Positions 1-8,388 of a stretch of 64,000 bases of DNA are shown here, one piece after another. The stretch's first letter is position 1. Each line of letters opens with the position of its first letter. The position numbers and the translations under genes are program-made. The stretch spans positions 62,001-126,000 of the forward strand of contig JBHOQN010000089.1 of assembly GCA_042408965.1 (NCBI GenBank). Direction: 5' to 3'. This stretch comes from Thermogemmatispora sp042408965. GTDB taxonomy: Bacteria > Chloroflexota > Ktedonobacteria > Ktedonobacterales > Ktedonobacteraceae. The notes under the pieces are model-generated. The model worked only from the letters and a program-made list of their open reading frames with translations. It had not been told where the DNA came from and searched no databases.

Positions 1-1618
1 TCGGGGGCGCGTAGGGTTGGTCACGAAAATGCTGGAGCAGGCGCTGGACCGCACGCTCCTGCTCGGCTGTAAAGGTTGGTGTAAAGCCCGGCAGACGGAT
101 CAGTGCGCTGGCCGTCTCTGCCTCAACCAGCCGGCCTTCGGCCTGCAGCGTGTGAAAGACCTCCGCCGCCAGGCGCGGCGCGAGGCGCAGGCGCGCACGC
201 CACTCCTCTCTGGAGAGACCTCCACGCAAGGGATGCTGCTGATGGTACTCCCGGATCAGCCGCAGGGCCTCGTCTACCAGAGCCTGCCAGACCGTCTGCG
301 CCATCCAGCAGGCTCCCACACGTCGTACTCGCCTCAGTGATAACAACGTCTCCAGGGCGTGCTGCGTCACAGGCTGGGTGAGATTACTCAGTCGCGCAAT
401 CTCCTCCAGCTCGTAAGCCGGCCAGGCCGGGCGTCCTCCAGAGGGGCGCCCCTGGCGAGAGAGCAGAGCCAGCACCAGTTCCTCTGGCTCGCCACGCTCC
501 AGGGTCTCCAGGGCCTGCAGCACCTCTGCACGGAAGCGCCGGTGATAGACCGGATGGACATCGACGATCTGGCCGCCCCCTACGGTCATGCCTGGCGAGG
601 GGATGCGCAGAATAAAGCGATCCTGGCGCTCCACTACGGCCTGGCCCTGCAGACGGAGCTGCGCCCAGGCACTCCCTCCCGGCCGCAGCTCCTGGCAATC
701 GAGCAGCCTGACTGTGGCAGGGAGCACCCGCGCGCCACAATAGAAGTCGACGAGCGCATTGTGCACCAGCGGCCGGGGCGCCTCGGCCAGGAGCTGCAAG
801 CGCACATCGATCAGGCTGGTGGGACACAGCAGCCCCGGCAGGCTCACGACATCGCCGCGCTCTAGATCGCTGCGCGCCACCCCGGCCAGGTTGAGCGCCG
901 CTCGCCGTCCCGGCAGCGCCACTTCCACGGCCTGCCGATGTGTCTGGAGCGAACGAATACGGGACCTCAGGCCCTGCGGCAGAATCTCCACCTCCTGGCC
1001 AGGGCGGAGGCTCCCATCGAGCAGGGTTCCGGTGACAATGGTGCCAAAGCCGGTTAGCGTAAAGACGCGATCGATCGGCAGCCGCGGCCTCCCCAGGTCC
1101 TGGCGTTCGGGAAGTGCGGCGACTATCTCGTCGAGACGCGCGAGCAACTCCGGTAGTCCCTGACCGCTGTAAGCCGAGACGGGAACGATCGGTGCCCCGG
1201 CCAGCGTCGTCCGTTGCAGGTGGGCCGCCACCTCCTCGCGCACCAGCTCCAGCCATTCCTCATGCACCAGGTCAACCCTGGTCAGGGCCACCACGCCGCG
1301 CTGCACACGCAGCAGATCGAGAATGGCCAGATGCTCGCGTGTCTGTGGCATCACTCCCTCATCGGCGGCGACTACCAGCAGGGCTGCGTCGATGCCACCG
1401 ACCCCTGCCAGCATATTCTTGATGAAGCCCTCATGGCCTGGCACATCCACCACACTGATCTCACGTCCGCTGGGCAGCTTCAGCCAGGCAAAGCCCAGGT
1501 CAATGGTCATTCCGCGGGCCTTCTCCTCGGCCAGACGATCGGGATCAATGCCCGTCAGGGCCTTCACCAGCGTCGACTTGCCGTGGTCAATATGGCCAGC
1601 CGTGCCTATACACGTCAT
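1..1618 (-). CDS. selB: Selenocysteine-specific elongation factor SelB (3' end cut by window)
   Basis: SelB is the EF-Tu-like GTPase that carries selenocysteinyl-tRNA to UGA codons marked by a SECIS hairpin. The protein starts MTCIGTAGHIDHGKSTL, giving the G1 loop (GHIDHGKST). G2 lies in GMTIDLGF and G3 is DVPGHEGF. The G4 position reads LTRVDL, where SelB proteins usually have a TK/NK-xD form. A beta-barrel domain follows, and then the start of the C-terminal winged helices, which run off the left edge. About 539 codons are visible. An in-frame TGA directly precedes the ATG at 1618, so this start is forced. A GGAAGGAGG lies about 30 nt upstream of the ATG, too far to be an ordinary ribosome binding site. 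No selA or tRNA-Sec is visible. Family call is firm; use of Sec elsewhere in the genome is inferred. Confidence 0.93.
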   Translation of the reverse strand, partial: MTCIGTAGHIDHGKSTLVKALTGIDPDRLAEEKARGMTIDLGFAWLKLPSGREISVVDVPGHEGFIKNMLAGVGGIDAALLVVAADEGVMPQTREHLAILDLLRVQRGVVALTRVDLVHEEWLELVREEVAAHLQRTTLAGAPIVPVSAYSGQGLPELLARLDEIVAALPERQDLGRPRLPIDRVFTLTGFGTIVTGTLLDGSLRPGQEVEILPQGLRSRIRSLQTHRQAVEVALPGRRAALNLAGVARSDLERGDVVSLPGLLCPTSLIDVRLQLLAEAPRPLVHNALVDFYCGARVLPATVRLLDCQELRPGGSAWAQLRLQGQAVVERQDRFILRIPSPGMTVGGGQIVDVHPVYHRRFRAEVLQALETLERGEPEELVLALLSRQGRPSGGRPAWPAYELEEIARLSNLTQPVTQHALETLLSLRRVRRVGACWMAQTVWQALVDEALRLIREYHQQHPLRGGLSREEWRARLRLAPRLAAEVFHTLQAEGRLVEAETASALIRLPGFTPTFTAEQERAVQRLLQHFRDQPYAPP

Positions 1619-1732
1619 GGTTCACCGTTCGAGTATCTCGCTCGTGTGCCTCCTTCCACAGGGGAAACGCGAGCCTCCAGTTCAACAGATTCACGGGTCA
1701 CCTGCTAGTATACATCTTCCCGCCCTCAGCGG

Positions 1733-1945
1733 CTACCGTTCTCTCGCCGTTGCCCGCTCTGCAACGCCAACCGGCAGAAACTCCCGCCTGGCGCGCTCGT
1801 GCCGCGGAATCAAGAGCGCCAGCGCTAGCGCATCGTCATAGACCAGGCCATAGAGGCGCCTGGCCGTGGAGACGAGGCCCCGGAGCATCGTGGGCGAGGC
1901 TGACCGACCGCACTTCTTCTTCCCGCAAGGACACAGCGTTAGCAC
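1733..1945 (-). CDS. Possible small Cys-containing protein upstream of selB
   Basis: A 70-residue frame opening at GTG contains CPCGKKKCG near its N-terminus and a Leu/Ala/Arg-rich remainder; third codon positions are G/C-rich in its middle. A GGAGG sits only 3 nt before the GTG, which is closer than normal. The frame can also open at an ATG at 1993, without a ribosome binding site. It points the same way as selB. I recognise no family. The CPCG motif loosely recalls SEC-C zinc motifs, but the full motif is absent. It may be a chance frame between selB and uvrC. Confidence 0.28.
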   Translation of the reverse strand: MLTLCPCGKKKCGRSASPTMLRGLVSTARRLYGLVYDDALALALLIPRHERARREFLPVGVAERATARER

Positions 1946-1953
1946 GTCCCTCC

Positions 1954-1982
1954 TTGGCGTCTGCCCCTTCAGAAGATATAAT
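1954..1982 (+). promoter_or_regulatory. uvrC promoter
   Basis: TTGGCG (1954-1959), a 17-nt spacer and a perfect TATAAT (1977-1982) form a good sigma-70-type promoter about 50 nt before the uvrC ATG. Confidence 0.75.
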
Positions 1983-2030
1983 GAAACCAGCACACATCAG
2001 AGAAACAGGACAACCCTGCTACACACTCAC

Positions 2031-4019
2031 ATGAACGAGAAAATCCGCTCAGTCCTCAACACACTGCCACATAAGCCCGGCATCTACCTGATGAAAGATG
2101 CCCAGGGGACCATCATCTACGTCGGCAAGGCCATCTCCCTCTACCAGCGCGTCCGCTCCTACTTCCAGGAGTCCGCCGACCTCAGCCCCAAGAATCGCAG
2201 CATGGTCGCCAGGGTCGACGACATCGAATACCTCGTCGTCGAGAACGAGATCGAGGCACTGGTGCTGGAGAGCAACTACATCAAGCAGTATCGCCCCAGG
2301 TACAACGTGCTGCTGCGCGATGACAAGAACTATCCCTATATCAAAGTGGCCCTGAACGAGGATTTCCCGCGCGTCTACCGTGTCCGCAGCTACCAGCGCG
2401 ATGGGAATCGCTACTTCGGTCCCTACACCAGCTCCGGCGCCGTCGACGCCACGCTGGATCTGCTCAACAAGCTCTTCGCCTTCCGCACCTGCCGCTACGA
2501 CGCCAGCGCCTGGGCTCCACCACGCAACACCAGCGGCCAGAGCGAACCACCATCTGGCTGGAAACCCAGGCTGCTCAGCCGCCCCTGCACTCAATACTAT
2601 ATCCATCGCTGCGTTGCCCCCTGCGTCGGTTACGCCACACGCGAAGAGTACGACTCCATCATCGAGCAGGTCATCCTCTTCCTCGAAGGCAAACATGAGG
2701 AGGTCCTGCAAACCCTTGAAGCGCGCATGCTGGAAGCAGCCGAGCAGCTCAATTTTGAGGAGGCTGCTCGCATCCGCGATCGCATCCGCGCCGTCGAACA
2801 TATTCTGGAGAAACAGCGCATTATCAACACTGAGGGCCAGGAGGACCAGGATGTCGTCGCCCTGGCCCGCGCTGAGGACGAAACCTGCGCCCAGGTCTTC
2901 TTCTTCCGCGCCGGCAAGCTCATCGGCCGCGAGTACTTCATTCTCCAAGGCACACGCGATAGCAGCCCGGGCGAGATCATGAGTTCCTTCCTGCAGCAGT
3001 TCTACGAGGGCGCACCACATGTGCCCCAGGAGATCGTGCTGGAGGTCGAGCCGGACGACCGCGAGATGCTGCTCTCCTGGCTCAAAAGCCGCCGCGGCAA
3101 AAGCCTGACGCTCAGTGTGCCCCGCCGCGGCGAGAAACTGCGCCTCATCGAGATGGTCCAACAGAATGCTCGCGAGGTCCTGGAACAACAACGTATCAAG
3201 TGGCTCACCGATAGCCAGAAAACCCAGCTTGCTCTAGAGGAGCTGCAGGCAGCCCTCAACCTGGCTGCACCACCCTACCGCATCGAATGCTATGATATCT
3301 CCCATATCCAGGGCACCAGCTCTGTGGGCGCCATGGTCGTCTTCGAGGCCGGCCGCCCAAAGCCGTCAGAGTACCGGCGCTTTAAAATCAAAAGCGTCGA
3401 GGGCGCTAACGACCCCGCCAGCCACCAGGAGCTGCTGCGCCGCCGCTTCCGGCGCGAGAGCGCCAGACATCAAACGAGCGAGAGCGAACTCTCACCTCCG
3501 GCAGAGGCCACGAACGCCGACTCCGCCACGGAGGAGCAAGCCGGCTTCAGCCACGACTGGCCCCTGCCTGACCTGATCGTCATCGACGGCGGCAAGAGCC
3601 AGCTCAACGCGGCAACCGCCGTGCTGCGCGAACTGGCCGTCGATGTGCCCACTATCGGCCTGGCCAAAGAGGAGGGGTCACACACGCGCCTCAACACTGC
3701 CGAAGAGATCTTCCTCCCCGGCGTCTCTGAGCCGCTGATCCTCCCACGCAGCTCCCAGGGCCTCTACCTCCTGCAGCGTATCCGCGACGAGGCCCACCGC
3801 TTCGGCATCACCTATCACCGCAAGGTGCGCTCCGAACGGACCTTCACCTCTCTGCTCGACGAGATCCCCGGCGTCGGCCCTCGCCGTAAACAGGCCCTGC
3901 TTAAACATTTCGGCTCGCTCCAGGCCATCAGCAAGGCCAGTGTGGAGGAGCTGGCCGCCGTCCAGGGGATGACACGCGCCGCCGCCGAGAAGGTCAAGGA
4001 GTATATCGGAAGAGAGTGA
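2031..4019 (+). CDS. uvrC: Excinuclease ABC subunit UvrC
   Basis: UvrC makes both incisions around bulky DNA lesions together with UvrA and UvrB. At 662 residues it is near the family's usual length. Domain order is complete: N-terminal GIY-YIG nuclease (GIYLMKD...IIYVGKA, residues about 15-95); UVR motif that contacts UvrB (about 205-245, LNFEEAARIRDRI); the RNase H-like nuclease with ECYDISHIQG and DLIVIDGGKSQL; and C-terminal tandem helix-hairpin-helix (IPGVGPRRKQALLKHFG). Two Pro/Ser-rich insertions are present, one before the RPCTQYYIHRC segment and one between the two nuclease core motifs. The ATG at 2031 is chosen because the family begins just before KPGIYLMKD and because the promoter's -10 lies at 1977-1982; the upstream ATG at 1866 precedes that promoter. 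Confidence 0.97.
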   Translation: MNEKIRSVLNTLPHKPGIYLMKDAQGTIIYVGKAISLYQRVRSYFQESADLSPKNRSMVARVDDIEYLVVENEIEALVLESNYIKQYRPRYNVLLRDDKNYPYIKVALNEDFPRVYRVRSYQRDGNRYFGPYTSSGAVDATLDLLNKLFAFRTCRYDASAWAPPRNTSGQSEPPSGWKPRLLSRPCTQYYIHRCVAPCVGYATREEYDSIIEQVILFLEGKHEEVLQTLEARMLEAAEQLNFEEAARIRDRIRAVEHILEKQRIINTEGQEDQDVVALARAEDETCAQVFFFRAGKLIGREYFILQGTRDSSPGEIMSSFLQQFYEGAPHVPQEIVLEVEPDDREMLLSWLKSRRGKSLTLSVPRRGEKLRLIEMVQQNAREVLEQQRIKWLTDSQKTQLALEELQAALNLAAPPYRIECYDISHIQGTSSVGAMVVFEAGRPKPSEYRRFKIKSVEGANDPASHQELLRRRFRRESARHQTSESELSPPAEATNADSATEEQAGFSHDWPLPDLIVIDGGKSQLNAATAVLRELAVDVPTIGLAKEEGSHTRLNTAEEIFLPGVSEPLILPRSSQGLYLLQRIRDEAHRFGITYHRKVRSERTFTSLLDEIPGVGPRRKQALLKHFGSLQAISKASVEELAAVQGMTRAAAEKVKEYIGRE

Positions 4020-4074
4020 GCACCCACCCGAGCGGATCACGCGCGGCGAGACCCTTTCTCCGGGGAACGATGCG

Positions 4075-4088
4075 GAGTGCTAGCACTC
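4075..4088. promoter_or_regulatory. GAGTGCTAGCACTC palindrome before fmdB-like gene
   Basis: A perfect 14-bp palindrome ends 11 bp before the -35 box at 4100. Its halves equal the core of HrcA/CIRCE half-sites (TTAGCACTC and GAGTGCTAA), but they overlap head to head rather than lying 9 nt apart in the CIRCE order. A role as an operator is inference. Confidence 0.4.
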
Positions 4089-4099
4089 TCCCCATCAGA

Positions 4100-4128
4100 T
4101 TGACAAGTGCGCCTCTGGCGGGTACTAT
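4100..4128 (+). promoter_or_regulatory. Promoter of the FmdB-family gene
   Basis: Perfect TTGACA (4100-4105), 17-nt spacer, TACTAT (4123-4128). The transcript would carry a leader of about 110 nt before the ATG at 4248. Confidence 0.75.
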
Positions 4129-4247
4129 TAATGTAGAGTATGAACTGAATGGCTCTGCGAAGATGGCGGAAAGCGACAACGCTTTCCCTCTTGATTCTGT
4201 TGCAGAGCATGTGCATTCTGCATATGGCGCGGAGGTGACACTTTCTT

Positions 4248-4595
4248 ATGCCCACGTATGAATATGCGTGCCAGGCATGTGAGCATCGCTTTGAAATCTG
4301 GCAAAAAATGAGTGATGATCCCTTAACGGTCTGTCCGCAGTGCGGCGGTCACATTCGGCGCGTGCTCTTCCCTGCGGGGATCGTCTTTAAAGGGCACGGC
4401 TTCTATAAAACTGACTATAACGGCTCCAGCTCTAGCCCTGTCAGTACGAATGGCAATGGCTCACTGAAGAGTGAGAAGGGGGAGAGCAGCAGTAGCGCAA
4501 ACGGCACCAGTGAAACAGCTTCTTCCAGCAACGGCGCGAGCACGAGCAGTAAGAGCAGCACAGAAACCATCAGCTCGGCCAGAGAATCGGCATAA
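4248..4595 (+). CDS. FmdB-family zinc-ribbon protein
   Basis: The 115-residue protein has the FmdB-type N-terminus MPTYEYACQACEHRFE followed by CPQCGG, giving two CxxC knuckles that bind one zinc. The fold occurs in regulators and small accessory proteins; the exact role of this family is not settled. The C-terminal half (from about residue 60) is a Ser/Thr/Gly/Asn-rich disordered tail with no motifs. GGAGGTG sits about 10 nt before the ATG, fixing the start. A strong promoter and a 14-bp palindrome lie upstream, so it is probably transcribed independently of uvrC and may be regulated. Confidence 0.85.
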   Translation: MPTYEYACQACEHRFEIWQKMSDDPLTVCPQCGGHIRRVLFPAGIVFKGHGFYKTDYNGSSSSPVSTNGNGSLKSEKGESSSSANGTSETASSSNGASTSSKSSTETISSARESA

Positions 4596-4718
4596 TGCTC
4601 AGGAGATTCAGGCAGCTATGCGCCTGCGTCCGCCGCGCTCAGATCGGCAAAAGCATGAAGAGGTGCTGACACGACAGGCGAGGACACATCAGAGAGACAG
4701 GCTGACCGGACTGGAGCT

Positions 4719-4976
4719 ATGGATAGACCGGAAGAGAGAGAGAAGCAGGCTATGGCAGAAACGGTGCTGGCTGCTCTGCAGCGTCAACAGATTGAGATCA
4801 CCATCGGCGAACTGATGCTGGCTATGGATTTCTATAGCCGCCAGGAGATCGCTGAGCGACTGCGCCACCTGATCGCCCACGCCGACCCGACGCTCGATAT
4901 CCGTAAGCTGAGCGAGGGCGCACAGGAGGAACTGCGCGAACTGAACCTGCTTCCGCCAGAGCCGGCTGAGGCTTGA
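4719..4976 (+). CDS. Small hypothetical protein
   Basis: An 85-residue acidic, helix-rich protein; a second ATG at 4752 gives a 74-residue form (MAETVLAALQ...). It has no cysteines, signal peptide or membrane segment and matches no family I know. It lies 123 nt after the FmdB-like gene on the same strand, and a strong inverted repeat follows its stop. Its composition looks like real coding sequence. Function unknown. Confidence 0.55.
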   Translation: MDRPEEREKQAMAETVLAALQRQQIEITIGELMLAMDFYSRQEIAERLRHLIAHADPTLDIRKLSEGAQEELRELNLLPPEPAEA

Positions 4977-4989
4977 ACTGGCCTTTCTC

Positions 4990-5049
4990 GAACTGAGAGG
5001 CAGCAGAGAAGCAGCAGCCCTCATACCGGAGGATGCTGCCTCTCAGTTC
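4990..5049. repeat. 16-bp perfect inverted repeat after the small gene
   Basis: GAACTGAGAGGCAGCA (4990-5005) is repeated exactly as its reverse complement at 5034-5049 with a 28-nt loop. No U-run follows on either strand, so it is not a classical intrinsic terminator. It may stabilise a 3' end or be a protein site. Confidence 0.6.
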
Positions 5050-5237
5050 AGAGAAGAAGAGGCAGCGGCGACTCTTGATATATCAGGGTATAGAGCGGGC
5101 ACCAGGGACGGAGGGAGCAATCTCGCAGCGCATGCTCCCCCAAAACTCCCAGAGACGCCAGATCGTAAGCTCCACGTACGTAGATTACGTGTATACTTAA
5201 CGATGTAACCCAGCGAGCGAGTAGGGAGGCCATACGA

Positions 5238-6023
5238 ATGCGAGTTCAGCGCAAGCAGTCGCAGGAAGAGATTGTGAGAGCGTTACAGCAACAGGTCGAC
5301 GAGCTGACCCGGGCGAACCTGGTTCTTCAAGAGGAGCTGGCGCGGAAAGAACAGTTCACTGCGATGATTGCTCATGAGTTGCGCGGTCCGCTCGCTCCCA
5401 TCATTAACTATGCCCAGATGATCGCCCGCTCCAACAGCCGCCGCGAGACGCTCGAGCGCGGCACCGCGATCATCATCAGCCAGGCACTGCGCCTGAAACG
5501 CCTGGTGAGCGATCTGCTGGACGCCTCCTATCTCTCGACTGGCCAGTTCAAGCTGGTGATGGCGGAATGCGATATCGTCGCCCTCATCAGAGAGCTGGCC
5601 GAGCAACTACGCCCGGTTGCGCCCTACCACCACATCGTGGTGGATGCACCGGAGACGCCCATCCTCGGCTGCTGGGACGGTGAGCGCCTGCAGCAGGCGG
5701 TCGGGAATCTGCTCGACAATGCTATCAAGTACTCCGACGAGCACACGACGATCACGGTGCGCGTCTCCCTGCCCGCCGAGGGCGTGGTGCGCGTCAGCGT
5801 CCATAACGTCGGGCGTGTGATCCCCGCTGCGGAGATCAACCACATTTTCCGTCCCTACGTGCGCCTGCAGGCCGCCAGAAGTCGTCAGGGCTCGGGCCTG
5901 GGCCTCTATATCACTAAGAGCATCGTTGAGGCTCACGGCGGTACGCTGCGCCTGGAGCGCCCCGGCAGCGAGGAGCAAGGTACAACCTTCTCCTTCGATC
6001 TCCCCCTGCCTGCCTCGGCCTGA
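5238..6023 (+). CDS. Soluble sensor histidine kinase without sensor domain
   Basis: The 261-residue protein has an N-terminal coiled coil (about 1-38), a HisKA dimerisation and phosphoacceptor domain (H-box AHELRGPL), and a HATPase domain with N-box (GNLLDNAIKYS) and G2 box (GSGLGLYI). No transmembrane or PAS/GAF domain is present, so it must be cytoplasmic and receive its signal from a partner or through the coiled coil. The G1 box, normally DxGxG, reads NVGRV, losing the aspartate that contacts adenine. It may therefore bind ATP weakly or act mainly as a phosphatase or scaffold. GGGAGG lies 7 nt before the ATG. No response regulator is adjacent. Kinase family call is firm; activity is uncertain. 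Confidence 0.88.
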   Translation: MRVQRKQSQEEIVRALQQQVDELTRANLVLQEELARKEQFTAMIAHELRGPLAPIINYAQMIARSNSRRETLERGTAIIISQALRLKRLVSDLLDASYLSTGQFKLVMAECDIVALIRELAEQLRPVAPYHHIVVDAPETPILGCWDGERLQQAVGNLLDNAIKYSDEHTTITVRVSLPAEGVVRVSVHNVGRVIPAAEINHIFRPYVRLQAARSRQGSGLGLYITKSIVEAHGGTLRLERPGSEEQGTTFSFDLPLPASA

Positions 6024-6239
6024 GTCTTAGAGAGCCAGGGTCCAGAACGGACTACATCACACTCCACCATGGAGTGAAGTGTGGGAAAGAACAGCACGGT
6101 GCCTGGCGCTCAGGTCTGCAGTGCCGGCGTCTCGGGCTGAGTGCGCACTCTCGTAGTCAAGAGGGTAATGGGGTGCATCCCTGCCAGGAGTTCGCTCGGA
6201 CGCTGCCCGCTCGGTCTTGATGCTCTGCTCTGAAGGAAC

Positions 6240-7397
6240 GTGAATATCCAGATGCTCAGCACGGCCCTGCCTCCACAATTGGTGCTGGCTGGCTCCACGC
6301 TCTACGCGAGCCAGGGAACCATCTATGGACTCAATACGACGACTGGGAAGGTGCATCGTCAGCATGCAGTTTCAGGTATCGCTTCTCTTGCCTGTGCCAG
6401 GAGGACGCTCTATCTCAATGTGAGCCGTCATCCAGATGCTCTCGTCCAGGCTGTGCGAACAGGTGATGGCTCTCTCCTGTGGAGCTATCAGGTAGAAGGT
6501 CGCCTTGCTCAAGCCCCTACGCTCGCTGAGCACGGCGTCTACGTCAGCACCGCTGAAGGGAGCATCTACGCGCTGCGAGCAAGGACTGGGACGCTCCTCT
6601 GGTGCGTCAACGTCGCCTCTGATGTTGCTGCTCCATCTTCTTTTGTTCCAATTGTGTATACTGCCCCACTTCTCATCAAAAATAGATTATACATCGCTTT
6701 TGTAGTTAATCAAACATTTGATGCTTTTCTTGTCTCGTTTCATGTGAAAGACGGCAGGCGCCTGTGGCAGACTCCGCTGCCAGACGCCAGTTCCTTTCCA
6801 CTGACCGCCGCCGATGACCGCATCTTTCTGAGTACCGCTCGGGGATGTGCCGCCATAGACAGGCACGACGGCTCTCTTCTCTGGCACCAGGAGCCTGGAT
6901 CAGGGGTTCAGGTCTGTTCTTCTCCTGTGGTCGCAGACGACAGAGTGCATGTCAGCCTCTCTGTAGAGGAAGCTGCTCCCGATGAGATGAAACACGAGCC
7001 ACAGGCTCTCCTTTGTGCGCTGCGGGCCCGTGACGGCTCTCTTCTCTGGCAACAAGCCATCGGTGGAACTCCGGCGGCAAGGCGGCCGACCGCAGTAGCA
7101 CTGATTGACGAGGTGCTGTGTGTTGGCGCGAATAACGGCTTCCTCTCTGCCTATCGCTCCGCTGATGGGACCCCTCTCTGGTCTTCCCGCCTCAGTGGAA
7201 CCTTGCTTTCGCCACCGCTTGGCGCGGCCGGGCGGGTCTATATCGGTGATCATCACGGCACTGTCTCTGCTTTTCGCGTGCGAGACGGGCTGCCCTTGTG
7301 GCAAACGGCGCTCACCGCTGAGGTACAGTCAACCGCGCATCTCTCGATTCTCTCTGGAACAAGTGTCGTGTTGCCGCCACCTCCTCCCAGGCCCTGA
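6240..7397 (+). CDS. PQQ-type beta-propeller protein, probably frameshifted near its 3' end
   Basis: The protein consists of repeated PQQ/BamB-like blades of the form VYxxxxGxxYALRARTGxLLW (for example around residues 105-120, 250-265, 295-310 and 355-370), which fold into a beta-propeller, usually for protein-protein contact. No signal peptide is evident. It starts at GTG (6240) behind GAAGGAAC. The frame ends in LPPPPPRP at 7397. In the next frame, however, codons to 7536 read LLLGQSGKMAAIRLREG, which is another blade edge. The sequence therefore looks like a longer gene (6240-7536) with a one-base frameshift in the C-rich stretch at about 7370-7395. GC content is lower than in the neighbours at 6640-6750. 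Confidence 0.8.
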   Translation: MNIQMLSTALPPQLVLAGSTLYASQGTIYGLNTTTGKVHRQHAVSGIASLACARRTLYLNVSRHPDALVQAVRTGDGSLLWSYQVEGRLAQAPTLAEHGVYVSTAEGSIYALRARTGTLLWCVNVASDVAAPSSFVPIVYTAPLLIKNRLYIAFVVNQTFDAFLVSFHVKDGRRLWQTPLPDASSFPLTAADDRIFLSTARGCAAIDRHDGSLLWHQEPGSGVQVCSSPVVADDRVHVSLSVEEAAPDEMKHEPQALLCALRARDGSLLWQQAIGGTPAARRPTAVALIDEVLCVGANNGFLSAYRSADGTPLWSSRLSGTLLSPPLGAAGRVYIGDHHGTVSAFRVRDGLPLWQTALTAEVQSTAHLSILSGTSVVLPPPPPRP

Positions 7398-7939
7398 GGA
7401 TATCCTTGACGCGCGCTGCTCTGCAGCACTGCATCTCCTCCTGGGGCAGAGCGGAAAGATGGCTGCGATCCGTTTGAGGGAGGGACCTGCCGACGGGTTG
7501 GCACTCAGTCCCGAGATGCAGGAGCTGCTGGCCTGAGTGTCACCGTGCGTTTTGTTGTTCCCACATTTCAGGGGACCCTGTTGATTCGGACAGGTGCGGC
7601 TCCAGCTATTTGCTCTGCTGGGAAACTATCGTATCTGACGGTGCCGAGATGCCACGCTGAGGCTATACTCAGGAGTGTGCAGAGGACCCCACGGTATATC
7701 CCCTGCCAGACGCCCCGCTGTATTGTGGAACCCGGCGGGGTGCCTGCCTCTGGGAGCCGTGCGTGTACGGCAATGTGAGCGTGCGAGGCCGCCGATACGC
7801 TGGCGCGCCCTGGAGATGCTGTCGGACGCAGCATCCCGGGGGGTATGCCGTGGGCTCGCATCATTGGCATCAGCAGCATACACGAGGGATCAGTGGGACC
7901 AGAGTGAGCAGCCTGCCGGTCCCGGAAGGAGCAGATACG
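7398..7939. other. Gap: PQQ gene remnant and leader region
   Basis: Bases 7398-7536 carry the out-of-frame last blade of the preceding propeller gene. From 7537 to 7939 I see no convincing gene. A TATACT at 7664-7669 could be a -10 for the next gene but lacks a recognisable -35. The segment is GC-rich with several local hairpins and no RNA family I can name. Confidence 0.45.
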
Positions 7940-8236
7940 ATGGCACAATGGGCCTACAAGGTTGCGTATATCGACACCCGGGGGCGCATCTCCTGCGAAG
8001 GTCTGGAGACCCTCATCGGCAATGAGCGGCGCAGCTCCTTTGTCCGCCGCTACCTGAGCAGCCTGGGCCGCGAAGGCTGGGAACTGGTGGGCATTCAGCC
8101 GCTGACTGCGACCTCCGCCTACTACGTGTTCAAGCGGCCGGCTCAGGAGAGCGACTACGCAGAGCCTGCTCCCACCGCCGAACAGCAACCACACACCGAA
8201 ACGGGCAGCGACGGACCAGCCGTCGGGAGCGCCTGA
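7940..8236 (+). CDS. DUF4177-like small protein
   Basis: A 98-residue protein starting MAQWAYKV with the pattern LSSLGREGWELVGIQPL...YYVFKRP, characteristic of small DUF4177-type proteins (a beta-alpha-beta unit centred on GWELV). No biochemical role is established for them. The last 30 residues are polar and low-complexity. GGAAGGAG lies about 9 nt before the ATG at 7940, which decides against longer in-frame starts. It is followed by an intrinsic terminator, so it is probably monocistronic. Confidence 0.7.
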   Translation: MAQWAYKVAYIDTRGRISCEGLETLIGNERRSSFVRRYLSSLGREGWELVGIQPLTATSAYYVFKRPAQESDYAEPAPTAEQQPHTETGSDGPAVGSA

Positions 8237-8316
8237 GCGCACCAGGTCGCCGCGCTCTCCGCTGAGCCAGACCACTCATCTGACCGAGTGCAACAGGTCA
8301 GTACCACCAGAAACGG

Positions 8317-8345
8317 GAGGGGGCCCTGCCAGACCCCCTCGCTTT
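8317..8345 (+). terminator. Intrinsic terminator between convergent genes
   Basis: GAGGGGG (8317-8323) pairs with CCCCCTC (8334-8340) across a 10-nt loop, followed by GCTTTCT. It sits between the plus-strand gene ending at 8236 and the minus-strand gene ending at 8389. Confidence 0.55.
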
Positions 8346-8388
8346 CTATACCGGGTACCTAGATGCAATGTCCACCCGATCCCCGCCT

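Larger units (their letters stand above)
1619..2030. other. selB-uvrC divergent intergenic region
   Basis: This 412-base stretch separates the divergently transcribed selB and uvrC. It holds the uvrC promoter (1954-1982), a TATACT on the minus strand at 1707-1712 that could serve selB, and the doubtful 70-codon frame. I looked for a tRNA-Sec or SECIS-like hairpin here and saw none. Confidence 0.5.

Noticed and set aside
384..1256. Long Ala/Gly/Arg-rich frame on the minus strand
   Set aside because: It is another frame of the selB coding region, whose GTPase motifs are unambiguous.
2049..3191. 380-codon frame antisense to uvrC
   Set aside because: Composition typical of a high-GC antisense shadow; uvrC domains are complete on the other strand.
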